Source: Bemisia tabaci
Taxonomy: Eukaryota; Arthropoda; Insecta; Hemiptera; Aleyrodidae
Direction: 5' to 3'
Length of the DNA: 64,000 nt
Assembly (NCBI RefSeq): GCF_918797505.1
Contig: NC_092800.1
Coordinates: 36,446,263-36,510,262 of the forward strand
Below are positions 1 to 10,548 of the stretch, piece after piece. The notes below the pieces were generated by a model. That model was not told the DNA's origin. It saw nothing but the letters and a program-made list of their open reading frames with translations, and searched no databases. The position numbers and the translations under genes are program-made. Numbering within the stretch: the first letter of the stretch is position 1; each line of letters begins with the position of its first letter.

Positions 1-283
1 AGGAGAAGAAGATGATGAAGAAGAAGAAGAAAACGGAGGAGAATAAGAAGGATGGGCTAATGAGGTCCCTTCCGAAATCCTGTAGCTCTGAACGGAGATC
101 TTCCTCTCTATCGATGTCCATTGCTTTTATTAATTAGAAAGAGTCGACAAAGAAGGAGAAGAAGATGATGAAGAAGACGAAGAAGAAAACGGAGAAGAAT
201 AAGAAGGATGGGCAAATGAGGTCCCTTCCGAAATCCTGTAGCTCTGAACGGAGATCTTCCTCTCTGTGATGTCTATTGCTTTT
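1..283. repeat. Two-unit tandem repeat, period about 153 bp
   Basis: Two near-identical purine-rich units begin at 1 and 154, each with a GAAGAAGAAG tract followed by the same stretch about blocked growth of no recognisable frame (AGGTCCCTTCCGAAATCC). The left unit starts at the window edge, so the array may continue outside. No coding content is seen. Confidence 0.85.
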
Positions 284-1085
284 TCAATGCGAATTTTTTT
301 TTCTCCGTGACGGCGTTTTCCCCGTTTTTCCCCGAAGTCGCGGGCAGATCCCCGAAGAACGGCAACTACGAGCCCTTATTAAAGAAGCTGTAAAGATACG
401 ACGCCGGCGATATCATCCATTTGAATAGGGCCCCGCACGCAACAAGTTCGAGCTTTTCGCGAGCTTTTGAGCTTTTTGCCGGCTTCGCTCCGGGGATATT
501 GTGCGTAGCGTGAGCGCATTATGCCCGCGATATGACGAATATGCCCCGTCATTTTCCGGGGTTTTCGGGGCCGGGACCCGGCGCAAAAAGCACAGTCGGG
601 ATTGCGAGGAGGGCGAGTGGATCACAAAAGAAGAGAGGGATATGAGAGGACGAGGAGGGGGAGGGGGGTTGAATTCAATGCCGGAAAAGGAAATACGATG
701 CTGCGGTGCGAAGGCGGGAAGAGGTGGCAAAGAATTATTAGGTCTCCAGACTCTGGTGCGACCCCGCAGGGTCGCGGGAAACCCTCGGATGGTGCCAACT
801 TTTCTTTACAAAATTTCCCGATGCGTCTTAATTTATCCATAAAAAACTACCAATTGTATTGTCTAAATACTGTCAGTAACAGGAAGTGAAATGGATGGGC
901 TTGGAGGACACGGCGCATAAGTGCAGTTTTTTCAAAGAATGGAGATATTAATGGTTTCAAGTAAAACTAGTTTTAATACATATTCTGCGCACTTTTTATA
1001 GGAAGTGGTCAAAATTAAGTCAAAATTCAGAACTAAGTAGTTGCACATTACATTGAAATCGCTCAATTTAAACCTCCCGGCTTCC
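284..1085. other. No gene seen; GC-rich to AT-rich transition
   Basis: Overlapping short open frames on both strands between 413 and 889 have low-complexity composition (runs of proline or glycine/arginine) and no recognisable domain. I see no splice signals framing an exon. The last 150 bases are AT-rich. Confidence 0.5.
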
Positions 1086-1310
1086 TTTGAAAAAAAACAC
1101 ATTGGATCTAGAGTCCAGACTCTTAATAACATCGACAAGAAAAATTACTCTTGATTCAATCAGAATCTAGGTTAAATCGAGAACCAAGCCTCTTAATTTA
1201 AGCGGATTTAGTTTTGATTCCAGCAAAAATCCGATTGAATCAAAAGTATTTTTTCTTTTCAATGTTTTCAAGAGTCTGGACTCTAGATCCAATGTGTTTT
1301 TTTTCCAGTG
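1086..1310. mobile_element. MITE-A copy 1
   Basis: Short inverted-repeat element. The arms contain ACATTGGATCTAGAGTCCAG and its reverse complement, and the right end reads TTTTCCAGTG. The left CACTGG end is eroded (CTTTGAAAA). Like all copies it is almost a fold-back: both arms carry CTCTTGATTCAATC. It encodes no protein; open frames through it arise from the repeat sequence. Confidence 0.85.
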
Positions 1311-1623
1311 TTCCAAAATATAAAAATTTACGTACCTAGTCAAATGGGTCATCGGTACAATTTTATTTTTTGGCAAACAATATTGTTGGATTTCATCCAA
1401 AATGTTCTCCCTTTTCTGATGTATTGTACCTCTTACTTTTTTAAAAAGAAAAAATTTAGCATTCCGAGGAAATCATTTCACCCCTATACACACTAAAATG
1501 ACTTCAAGGTACGGATTAAACTGAAACAGACCATGGTGTGTTTGTTATTTGGTTAAGCGGGAAGCTTAAGCTGTCGAGTGTACATTACTCTGATAAGTCA
1601 GATGTGAGTTGAAGGGCAGAGAA

Positions 1624-1841
1624 CACTGGAAAAAAAAAACACATTGGATCTAGAGTCCAAAACATCGACAAGTAAAAATACTCTTGATCCAATCAGATTT
1701 AAGCTTAAATCAAGAACTAACCCTCTTAATTTGAGCGGATTTCCTTTTGATTTAAGCTTGAATCTGATTGAATCGAGAGTCCTTCTTCTTGTCAATGTTT
1801 TCAAGAGTCTGGACTCTAGATCCAAAGAGGGTGTGAGGGTG

Positions 1842-1872
<31 letters not shown>

Positions 1873-1884
1873 TTTTTTTTTCAG
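1624..1884. mobile_element. MITE-A copy 2 with microsatellite-expanded right end
   Basis: Starts with an intact CACTGG end. The right arm is recognisable to about 1825 (ACTCTAGATCC). After that, the usual ATGTG plus T-run terminus is replaced by a GTGTGT tract and a run of about 25 T residues ending in TCAG. The GTG and T-run of the normal terminus probably seeded the microsatellite. Confidence 0.8.
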
Positions 1885-2544
1885 GGAATCTGTCTGGATG
1901 ACACTGCGATAAAATCTTTAAAATTGTCTGATATTTCTTAAAAATTGAAACTTTTCCTAATAGATCCAGATTCTGAGAAAGAATCGCGTGACGGCTGATT
2001 TATAAATACTAAGCGATCTCAAACGCAAAATACCAAGTTGGGAAGTCCTCCTTTTCATTTCGTTGAATTTGTCGGAGAAAAAAGGGTCTATTTCCGTTGC
2101 AGCCGGCAACGCAGCGGCGAGAGAAATAATAAGAAACAGAGCCGCTATTTTTATTCATTAAAATGATGGACTGTATTTTGGTCTGTGTCTTCTATGGGCC
2201 CCCGCTTTCGCTCGGTTTACTACGCACCAATTACGGAATTTTTCGGTTTCCCAACAAGGAGGAGGGGGGAGGAAGGAGTTGCAAATTAGGCCCTCTGAGC
2301 CTTCATTGTAAGGAGCAGATAAATAGCTCAAAGAAACTCTAAGTTTTTTATTTCTCTCAGTGTTTTGTATAATACCGCGGCATGGTTGAAGAGTAAGGGC
2401 CGTACTTTTTCATGGTCGCTCTTTGAGTGTTTCCTTTCCGTGGAAAGGCCACATCGATGGTTGAACTCAACGAACATGTGCCTGAAAATTCGACGTTTCA
2501 ATTTTCCTCTCGTATTTTCTGTTCAGAAGAATAATAACTTGCCA
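1885..2544. other. No gene seen
   Basis: Mixed-composition sequence. One short open frame (2365-2550, +) has no recognisable domain. No repeat shared with the rest of the window was noticed. Confidence 0.5.
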
Positions 2545-2960
2545 CACTGAAAAAAAATTCTCGGCGTTTTTACCAAGGTCCGTTGGTACCGAGTTTACCA
2601 TCTCACTTTTTTTACCAATTATTGGTAATTTTACCAAGACAGACTGGTAAGCTTACCTAACAACCGGTATTTTTACTGTTTTTTCCAGGTAAGAATACCA
2701 CTTTTATTGGTTATCAATTCCCGGTAACTTTGCCATTTTATCTCGGTAATTCTACCACAGTCGATAAAAAATATTGGCGTTTTTACCGGAGTCCAGTAAA
2801 ATTACCGAGAAAATCAATAATTTTACCGAGATTCCTCGGTAAAATTACCAATTCCATAGATGGCAATTTTACCAAGAAAAAACTGGGATCTAATAGAACC
2901 CTGAATTCTTGGTAATTTTACCTTTTTCTTGGTAAATACACCGAGATTTTTTTTTCAGTG
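2545..2960. mobile_element. MITE-B copy 1 (GGTAA-rich, CACTGA ends)
   Basis: 416-bp element from CACTGAAAAAAAA to TTTTTTTTTCAGTG. Its interior is dominated by GGTAATTTTACC-like palindromic motifs in both orientations, so it can fold extensively. A second copy lies inverted at 3922-4336. The termini resemble those of MITE-A although the interiors are unrelated. Confidence 0.85.
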
Positions 2961-3921
2961 TGGTCAAAATTTTACGTCAAATATAGTAGACGAATTGGAA
3001 ATTTTCTGAACTGAAGGGCTTGGAAGACAAGGCGCCTAGGAGTAGTTTTTACGATTTCGAGAAATACGTGTTTGAAGTTTCGAAATTACATGGATTCTCA
3101 TGGCGGAAAGAAAGTTCGAACTGACTTTTTAATGCTAAAAAATTGGATTTTGGGAGCGAATTTTTCACAGAGCATGCATTACAACTAGTTCCACTTGAAA
3201 TCATTAATATCTCAATTCTTTCAAAAACTACACTTATGCGCCTTGTCCTCCAAGCCCCTTAACTCGCATTTGATTTATCAGAGTAATGTGCGCTTGACAA
3301 CTTGAACTTCCCGCATAACCAAACTTTTTAATTTCAACGGATTTTCCTTTGATTCAAGCAAAAATCCGGTTGAATCAAGAGTATTTGTCCTTGTCAAATG
3401 TTTTAAGAATCTGGACTTTTGGGAAAAAAGTCAATGATTTTTATTCGGAATAAACACAAACATCAGACAAATTGTTTTCAACAATTGAAAAATCCGATCC
3501 TCGTTAAAAATCGAATCGATTGTGTTGATTTTGCAACATTGGAGTGGAGTTAGGTTCCTTTGCCTGGTAAACGAGGAAGCGTGCACGCGAAGATCGACCT
3601 CGGGAATGAAGAGGCGGCGGAGGACTGCTGAGCACCGAAAACTATTTCATTCCGGGCAAAGCACTGGATATTAATCCTGCGCGAACTTAGAAGACTTTCT
3701 CATCGATTCACCTCCGCTAAGACAATAAACGTCACCGATTCTCAGAAACTCTCGGTGCGCTCCCCGAATTCGTTTTATTACCGGTTTCCGGGGGCAGGGC
3801 TGCCAAACCCGTCTCCGTCAGATGAAACGTTCTGTGTCACCCTTTTGGACTTTTGACAATTTTCGGATAAAATGAAAGCTACCGGTGTCGGTCTAGCTCG
3901 AAAATTCTTGGAATGCTGATA
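2961..3921. other. No gene seen; decayed MITE-A half at about 3316-3420
   Basis: AT-rich intervening sequence. Around 3316-3420 are the right-arm words of MITE-A (GATTGAATCAAGAGTATTT, then AATCTGGACT) in degraded form. The stretch at 3530-3860 has more balanced composition but no exon-like frame. Confidence 0.5.
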
Positions 3922-4336
3922 CACTGGAAAAAAAATCTCGGTGTATTTACTAAGAAAAGAGTAAAATTACCAAGAATTCAGGGTTCTGTTTGATCCCAGT
4001 TTTTTCTTGGTAAAATTACCATTTATGGAATTGGTAATTTTACCGAGAAATCTCGGTAAAATTATTGAACTTTCTCGGTAATTTTACTGGACCTTGGTAA
4101 AAACGCCAATATTTTTTATCGACTGCGGTAGAATTACCGAGATAAAATGGCAAAGTTACCGGGTATTGATTACTAATAAAAGTGGTATTCTTACCTGAAC
4201 AAAACAGTAAAAATACCGGTTTTTAGGTAAGCTTACCAGTCTGTCTTGGTAAAATTACCAATAATTGGTAAAAAAAAGTGAGATGGTAAAGGTACCGACG
4301 GACCGTGGTAAAAACGCCGAGAATATTTTTTCAGTG
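3922..4336. mobile_element. MITE-B copy 2, inverted relative to copy 1
   Basis: 415-bp reverse-complement relative of 2545-2960, reading from CACTGGAAAAAAAA to TTTTTTCAGTG. It is flanked by TA on both sides (3920-3921 and 4337-4338), consistent with a 2-bp target duplication. The two copies are close in length and sequence. Confidence 0.85.
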
Positions 4337-4378
4337 TACGTTTTGGGGTCCCTCCTCTCGAAAGAAGCCCTCTATAAC

Positions 4379-4610
4379 TGGACGTATTTATGCTAAAAGG
4401 AACCAGCGACAGGTGCGAAAGAAGGAGTCGGCTCGTAAGTTGAGGGTCGTAAGAATGAATGGGAATCGTAAAGCGCCGATGACGTCAGCGGTGACGGATT
4501 CGGGATTGGGGACGGAGCTCTGCGCCATATCCGTATGCATACTTTCACATCGAGCAACTATTTTAATTCCTCGGAGATCAAATTGCATAGCTGCAAAATT
4601 GAAGGAGTTT
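4379..4610. repeat. E4-type fragment joined to a shared repeat fragment
   Basis: Begins with TGGACGTATTT...AAAAGGAACC, the E4 terminus, followed by the interior words GTAAGAATGAATGGGAA and AAAGCGCC seen at 19.3 and 59.2 kb. From about 4550 it continues with GAGCAACTATTTTAA and CGGAGATCAAATTGCAT, which recur at 6.6-6.9, 9.35 and 51.8 kb. The matching right E4 end is not found. Confidence 0.6.
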
Positions 4611-5704
4611 TGAATGCACGCACCAATTTGTGGCGTTGCGCGGTTACTGCGTGGTATTGCCTCCTAAATTTTAATTGACAACCATTGAAGAGGAAACATA
4701 CGCATTATGTCCGTACAGTAGCAATGGTTTTACCGTGTAATTGAAATTCATTAGCAACCTGTGCTATTTGGTATGGGGTTAAACAAAGACCTAAAGAAGT
4801 ACTAGAATAAAAAGACGAGGAAGAAATAGAACAAGAAGACTAAGTAGACGTTAAACAAGAGGAAGCAGCAGAAGACGACCTTAAATTAAGTAAAATTGAT
4901 GTATATTGCGAATGTTTGCGATCCAAATGTGTTGCGCCGGTACGGGTGTGAGGCACAATGTGGCATTTCTGCCAATTGGAGTCCGTTTTAACTATACACG
5001 AGTCTGTCGGACACAAGAGGAAGATAAATGAATCTCAGTTGTCAGTGATAGAATTCCATGAAAATCACGATTCGTACATCAAAAAAGTCTGGAATTCCTT
5101 CCGAAACCCACGTGTTGCGGAGTTCGTAACAAGCGCTTTCAAATTCTTCGCGTTCGCTTGCACTTTTTCCCTCGTTGTTGACGGCCAGATTTGCTCAGAA
5201 AGAGTTGTGAGGACATTTAACTTGTTAACTCAAACAATCTCGTAAATTTTGATCAATACTCGGGTGATTTCAGTTGGCATCTTCTTCAACCTCCTCTCTA
5301 AGATAAACACTATCATGATGATGTTTCAATAGATGAGTCTAACGATCACATCGTTGCAGTGTTTTAAAATCTCAAATGGTACTTCCATTTTTTGGAGGAG
5401 AGCCAACTAACATCTTTCCTCAAAAATTGTTACACTTTTGTTTGCTCATACGAAGGTTATTTCCAAAAAATTTTGAGCGAAACTGCTGAACGATTTCTTT
5501 CCAAAATATGTAAATAGGAGATAATATTTTGACACACAGCAATGCGAATGTATTTTCCTTAGCGCTATCAAAACTATCCTCAGAGGCACGCAAAGATCTT
5601 CGATGGTCGTCACGGATAGTGAGCAGCAGTTTTTGTTGAATCGATTGATACCTCAATTTTGTTCAATAACTGCACTTATGCGCCTTATCCTCCAAGCACC
5701 TTAT
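4611..5704. other. No gene seen; decayed inverted-repeat fragment
   Basis: At 5045-5160 are words related to the arms of the 26.7-kb element (AAAATCACGATT, AAAAAAGTCTGGAATTCCTT). Open frames at 4958-5245 (+) and 5420-5656 (-) show no domain or splice context. Confidence 0.45.
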
Positions 5705-5959
5705 TTGGACCGCGTTTAGCAGATAGGAACCACGCCACATCAGTCATTGCTAAATTCATTGGGCGATTTAATTTTTTAAATGAAAACGGTTGTGCTGATT
5801 TTTGTGAAAATTTCAGTGAAATTTCTGCGCAGTATCAAGCAAATTCCATAATATTTTCAAAGGGGTCCGCACAATTGTTCTCTTGTAAAAAATTAAATTG
5901 TCCTGATAAATTGAGCCATAACTGATGTGGCTTAGTTCCTTTCTGCTTAACGTGGTCCG
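5705..5959. mobile_element. E3 element copy 1
   Basis: About 255-bp fold-back from TGGACCGCGTTTAGCAGATA to its reverse-complement-like end CTTAACGTGGTCC. Inner arms carry ACGGTTGTGCTGATTTTTG and TTCTCTTGTAAAAAATTAA. Other copies are at 40984-41550 and 60750-61008. The ends are related to those of E1, E2 and E4. Confidence 0.8.
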
Positions 5960-6621
5960 TTTGAGACATGTTAGGAGCCAGTAGCCCCGAAATCCGAATC
6001 TGTGAGACTAGACTTAATCTGGTACGAATCAATCTGTTCCCGTCTCTAAGTCTCAGTCGAGTCACTCTCGCAGCGCAAGAATCCTTTCTCGGAGTAAACT
6101 TGCGCGGCGCAAAGAGACAGGCCTGAACGGAGACTTTCTTGAACTCGCTTATTGTGAGGCGCTCGGCGAGTTAGTCACGCTTCATGTAACTTTTAATTTC
6201 GGAGGTACCTTTGAGCGGAGTCGCTGGGCTTTGCAAAGGCACAAAGCCGCAGAAAACAAAACATCGAGAAAAATTGTTTCTCTCAACCTCTGAAAGGCTC
6301 CTGCCACTGACAACGCCGTGCCCGCCTACCCGGTCGCCAGCTCATGAAAAATCTACGCTGCTCTCCTTTTTACGGCGGAATCGCGCTGTCCGAAGCAAGA
6401 ACGCTTCGACTCCATTCCAGATCTTGCATTATTTTTCCGAACAACACACTCTTCAATACAAAAACATGAAGGTTACTTTCTGGAACGATTTTTTTCATTA
6501 CAGGCTCTCAACTGTAGGGCACAGTCGTTCTGAAAACATGAAACGTGGATACCTATTTGCTAGTTTTCTTGTAACATAATTTTCTATCGGAGGGGTAATC
6601 AAATATATTGATTGGTTGTTC
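5960..6621. other. No gene seen
   Basis: An open frame of about 120 codons on the plus strand (6211-6579) has no recognisable domain, no signal peptide and no clear splice sites. I regard it as chance. No repeat identified. Confidence 0.45.
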
Positions 6622-6904
6622 ATGGTCCCACGGCGGTGACTCGATCAAAACCCCTTCAATTATTCAAGTATGCAATTTGAGCTCCGGAGAGTTTAAATAG
6701 TTGCTCAGGCGCGCCTAGACGCTTCAAGGCTCTCTTTAGCTTATATTTTACGAATTTTATCGTGGTCCCACGGCGGTGACTCGATCAAAACCCCTTCAAT
6801 TAATCAAGTATGCAATTTGAGCTCCGGAGAGTTTAAATAGTTGCTCGGGCGCGCCTAGACGCTTCGAGGCTCTCTGCATGTAGCTCATACTTTACGAATT
6901 TTAA
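6622..6904. repeat. Two-unit tandem repeat, period 140 bp
   Basis: Units start at 6622 and 6762 with TGGTCCCACGGCGGTGACTC and continue through CAATTTGAGCTCCGGAGAG and TAGTTGCTC. The same block in single, diverged form lies inside the inverted duplication at 9340-9420 and 51775-51870, so this is a dispersed repeat that duplicated in tandem here. Confidence 0.85.
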
Positions 6905-7703
6905 CAACGATTTATGAAGTTATTTTTCTCTAAGACTATTCAATTAGCAAATGCATGTTTCTTGAAACGCACAAAAAACTCGGTTCGTTGGCTTAAAGTC
7001 ATTCATTCAGTTTTATTTTTACACATATTTATATTATGTTATATTCTATGCATATTTTCTATTATGTTTCTATTTACATAAAGTTTTCTTTGTAATAAGA
7101 CTATTTAGGGTTTTGTTTATATGATATAGAATTAAGTTTGTCAAGTTTGACACATTTAGATGTAAAATATTTATAACTTGCCGAATAAAATGCGTGTTGC
7201 TAAAATTTTAAATGATGTTCTTATTACAAAGGAATGTCGAAAGTTCAATCGATTCTGTTACTAACTATTCCTTGTAATATATATGAAAGTTTAAAACATG
7301 ATGTCGAAACGAATCGTACCGTTGATTTATTTACAGGCCAATTTTTATTTTATGCAAATTCGAATGTAAGCGCGGCAACACAGCTGTAATTCATGTTAAA
7401 ACTCGTTTTTCTAAATTGACTTTGTCACGAGTGTCTCGGCCTGTGATTGTTTTCGCACCGCATAACCCATTCCATCGTTCTCAGAGAGAATACTGCGAGG
7501 CTTTCTGGGGCAACTTCCTTTTCAAGCCTTCTTTTCATCTCTGGAATGCACACAAAAGGAACGAGAACATCGTTGCAACGGTAAAATCGGAAGGATTGAG
7601 GTTAGGTTGCCTCAAGTTTTCGTTTGATACAAAGCGTTCCAAAAATTAACGAATAATACCACTCCCCGCGCATCTACACCGAGTTTGAAAGCAACAAGAT
7701 TCT
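6905..7703. other. AT-rich sequence, no gene seen
   Basis: Strongly AT-rich from 6905 to about 7400. One short open frame (7416-7649, +) has no recognisable feature. Confidence 0.5.
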
Positions 7704-8356
7704 CCTATTTCCTCTTCGCTTTTTCCCTACAATCCTTAATCCTTCGACGATCCTTATCATTAAATTCATAAGAAAAATACAAAATAAAAAAATTAAACAA
7801 TAGAAAAAAACGTGAATGAATCTAAATTCACTTCCCATCCTCTATTCTCTTTGTGCCGTTTCCTATTTTCTCTTCGCTTTTTCCCTACAATCCTTAAAAT
7901 CCTTACGCCTTCGTCAATCCTTATCATTAAATTCATAAGAAAAATAAAAAATAAAAAAATTAAACAACAGAAAAAAACCGTGAATCAATCTAAATTCATT
8001 TCCCATCCTCTATTCTCTTTGTGCCGTTTCCTATTTCCTCTTTGCTTTTTCCCTACAATCCTTAAAATCCTTAATCCTTCATAAATCCTCATCATTAAAT
8101 TCATAAGAAAAATAAAAAATAAAAAAATTAAACAATAGTAAAAAAAAGTGAATCGATCTAAATTCACTTCCCATCCTCTATTCTCTTTGTGCCGTTTCCT
8201 ATTTCCTCTTCGCTTTTTCCTTAAAATCCTTAATCCCTCGTCAATCCTCATCATTAAAGTCATAAGAAAATAAAAAATAAAAACATTAAACAATAGAAAA
8301 AAAAACGTGAATCGATCTAAATTCACTTCCCATCCTCTATTCTCTTTGTGCCGTTG
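7704..8356. repeat. Tandem array, about four units of 158-169 bp
   Basis: Units begin at about 7704, 7862, 8030 and 8199 with CCTATTTCCTCTTCGC. They contain CCTTATCATTAAATTCATAA, an A/T tract, AATCTAAATTCACTTCCC and CTCTTTGTGCCG. Units differ by small indels. Open frames on both strands simply repeat the unit and are not taken as genes. It looks like a small AT-rich satellite block. Confidence 0.9.
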
Positions 8357-9185
8357 GCTGACATGCGTTTCGATTTCACTCGACCTGATTAATTTTATCA
8401 TTCTGAGCAATCGTTTGATCGATCGAATTTAATTCCAATTGCAACACAAGCCTTTTAACCTAATTTGTGTGTCCGTGCTTTTTTGTTACCTAAAATTGGA
8501 AAATTAGTTTACGCCTTCCCTCCTGTCGTAAACAACTGGAAGAGAGCAATCCAAAAACCAATAATTTATCTGTCGTTACTATTTCCAGAGGCGGCCTTCA
8601 GTCCGTTAGCCATCCAATTAAATCCCCGAGCGGGAATCGAAGGGAGTTGCACGGCTTTTTCAACCTTTTTACAGCTTAGGGAGGAATCGTTAGCATCAAG
8701 GATTTTTTTATGTGTTACAGTGATATTTTTAGGAGGTTCTAATGTCACGCTCTAGTGAAATTTCGCCCGCGAAAATCTATTTTTTGTTGAAACAGCATAG
8801 GTTAACACAGATTTACACTTTTATACGTTCTGCAGCGAAGGGTTAAAACAGCGTTTTGAAAGCGTCAATGCAATGCCCGATCCGCCTCTCACTTCCAACA
8901 TGAAACTCTCTCTTCCTCCCTCTTTCTATTTGCATCTGTAACAGTCACAGGTACTTAATCCTATTCGAAATAACCAGTATTCTATTTCTATCGATAGCAG
9001 GCACCTATGTATTCATCATTCAAATTGACAAAAGCTGGAAAACATTTCGAGGAGAATATCTGAAAACGATGAGCAAGATTTGTGGAGAATGAACTAGTAT
9101 TTTAAAAAAGACAATTACAACACAAAAAGACCAATTATTAATACTGGATAAATATCATGCGAATGCAATGGACCGAGATTACAAT
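8357..9185. other. No gene seen
   Basis: Mixed-composition sequence. A frame at 8465-8755 (+) is not supported by domain, codon bias or splice signals. Confidence 0.45.
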
Positions 9186-9489
9186 ACGTTTTAATACATT
9201 TAATAAACTTGTATTTGATAATCGAAAAGACTGTTTATATGAAGGGCCATTTTTCTTCATAAGAAAAATGTTTTAAAAAATCGTTCTGAAACGCAAAACT
9301 CTGATCTGTAGAGAGCTATTGTGAGCTTTGAAGCGATAAGGCGCGCCTGAGCAACTATTTTAACTCTCCGGAGATCAAATTGCATACCCGATCAATTGAA
9401 GGGGTTTTGCATGAGTCGCCGTCGCCGCGCGCAGGACTATGAGAATGAGAGCATGTACCTTCAGTCTTCAGGTCAGGCAGGCTACGACA

Positions 9490-9918
9490 GTATTGCCGTG
9501 CTAAAGGAAGAACGCCGTAAGAACCGTCAGACGTTGCCAAATCACCTTTTGATAAAATATGAATTTTCAGGGAAACTTCTGAAAATTTTTCTTCGGATTT
9601 GTTAGAGAATTTTACTAGCAATCAGATGTAAATTATCTGAAAATTTATGGAGAAAATATTTTATAACTTTCCTTAATCTAAACAGTTTATCGGAGGAGAT
9701 TCGGCAACTTTTGCAGTGGCGTGGCGTGAATTGCGATGTATCGATTGCCATGCCATTTGAACCTATGGTAAAGAATCGATTATTAAGGTGTTCGCTGCGA
9801 GCACCCTGTCTATTGATCTTTTTCCATAGGTTTAAATGGCACAATAATCGATACATCGCAAAGCACGCCACGCCACTGAACTTTTGAATGCTTATACGGC
9901 GTTTCCCCTTAACACCGC
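9490..9918. mobile_element. MITE-C copy interrupted by MITE-H
   Basis: The left end ATTGCCGTGCTAAAGGAAGA and right end ACGGCGTTTCCCCTTAACAC are diverged versions of the MITE-C termini. The element is split by MITE-H at 9714-9878; without it the length is near the family's usual 250 bp. The counterpart at about 51446-51702 is uninterrupted. Confidence 0.8.
9714..9878. mobile_element. MITE-H, non-autonomous hAT-type element, 8-bp TSD
   Basis: 165 bp from CAGTGGCGTGGCGTG to CACGCCACGCCACTG, with subterminal ATCGATTATTAAGGTG and GCGATGTATCGATTG words. Flanking AACTTTTG occurs at 9706-9713 and 9879-9886, an exact 8-bp duplication typical of hAT transposons. The duplicate at 51.2-52.0 kb lacks the insert and reads straight through, confirming the insertion. 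No coding capacity. Confidence 0.93.
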
Positions 9919-10164
9919 AAAGTGTGACTAAGGATTTTAGCGAGAAAAACATATGAGAAGACTGAAGAACCTCCATAGATTGTTATCAGCCCTGTCGGAT
10001 GTTTTCGCACCCACTTACCCCTCGGTGTAGCTTAAACAATTTAAAAGCAGTTCTTTTGAGGTAAGGAGAATTGATTTGGACAAAAGGTGAGCTTGCTGGT
10101 TGAATCTGACGCGCAACCTCATCAACAGGAGAGGGAAATCGACAGCGCCTTCGATGACGTTTCC

Positions 10165-10313
10165 TGGTTCGCGGTGAATCGATTGATCGATTGATTTTGT
10201 CATTTAAACCTGCGTAAAAGAATCGATTATCAAGGTGCACCGATATTCTCGATTCTTTAACATGGCTTTAAATGGGATAATATCGATATTCGATGATTAA
10301 CGCTTCGCCACTG
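10165..10313. mobile_element. MITE-H decayed copy
   Basis: Contains AAAGAATCGATTATCAAGGTG and ends in CGCTTCGCCACTG, matching the right half of MITE-H. The left terminus is not intact. Confidence 0.65.
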
Positions 10314-10376
10314 AGTACCTTCAGTAGAAATTAATCACTACCTCGACTCGTTGCAATCCATTAACTTGATGCGGAA

Positions 10377-10540
10377 TAGTGGCGTGGCGTGGTTTGCGAT
10401 ATATCGATTGAGCTGCCATTTAAACATAGGAAAAAGGATCGATAAACAGGATGTTTTCAACGAACACCTTGATAATCGATTCTTTACCATGCCCTTAAAT
10501 TGGGAAATATCGATAATCGATCATTTGCGCCTCGTCACTG
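10377..10540. mobile_element. MITE-H copy, 164 bp
   Basis: Runs from TAGTGGCGTGGCGTGG to CGCCTCGTCACTG, one base shorter than the 9.7-kb copy. Flanking octamers ATGCGGAA (10369-10376) and ATGTGAAA (10541-10548) match at six of eight positions, a plausible aged 8-bp duplication. Confidence 0.8.
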
Positions 10541-10548
10541 ATGTGAAA

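Larger units (their letters stand above)
9186..10162. repeat. Segmental duplication A (inverted partner at 51217-52007)
   Basis: Continuous homology in opposite orientation with 51217-52007. It runs from ACGTTTTAATACATTTAATA at the left to CTTCGATGACGTTT at the right. This copy is longer, mostly because a 165-bp MITE-H plus its 8-bp duplication sits at 9714-9886. Both copies contain the TCCGGAGATCAAATTGCATA repeat, a MITE-C, and an exon-like open stretch near 10016-10155 (minus). Confidence 0.9.

Noticed and set aside
501..889. Possible small genes near the left edge
   Set aside because: Glycine/arginine- or proline-rich low-complexity frames overlapping on both strands with no splice or domain evidence.
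6211..6579. 122-aa plus-strand frame
   Set aside because: No recognisable domain, no signal peptide or splice sites, and sequence composition like its surroundings.
7704..8356. CRISPR-like array
   Set aside because: Units of 158-169 bp are nearly identical throughout with no short repeat/variable spacer pattern. It is an AT-rich tandem repeat in a eukaryotic genome.
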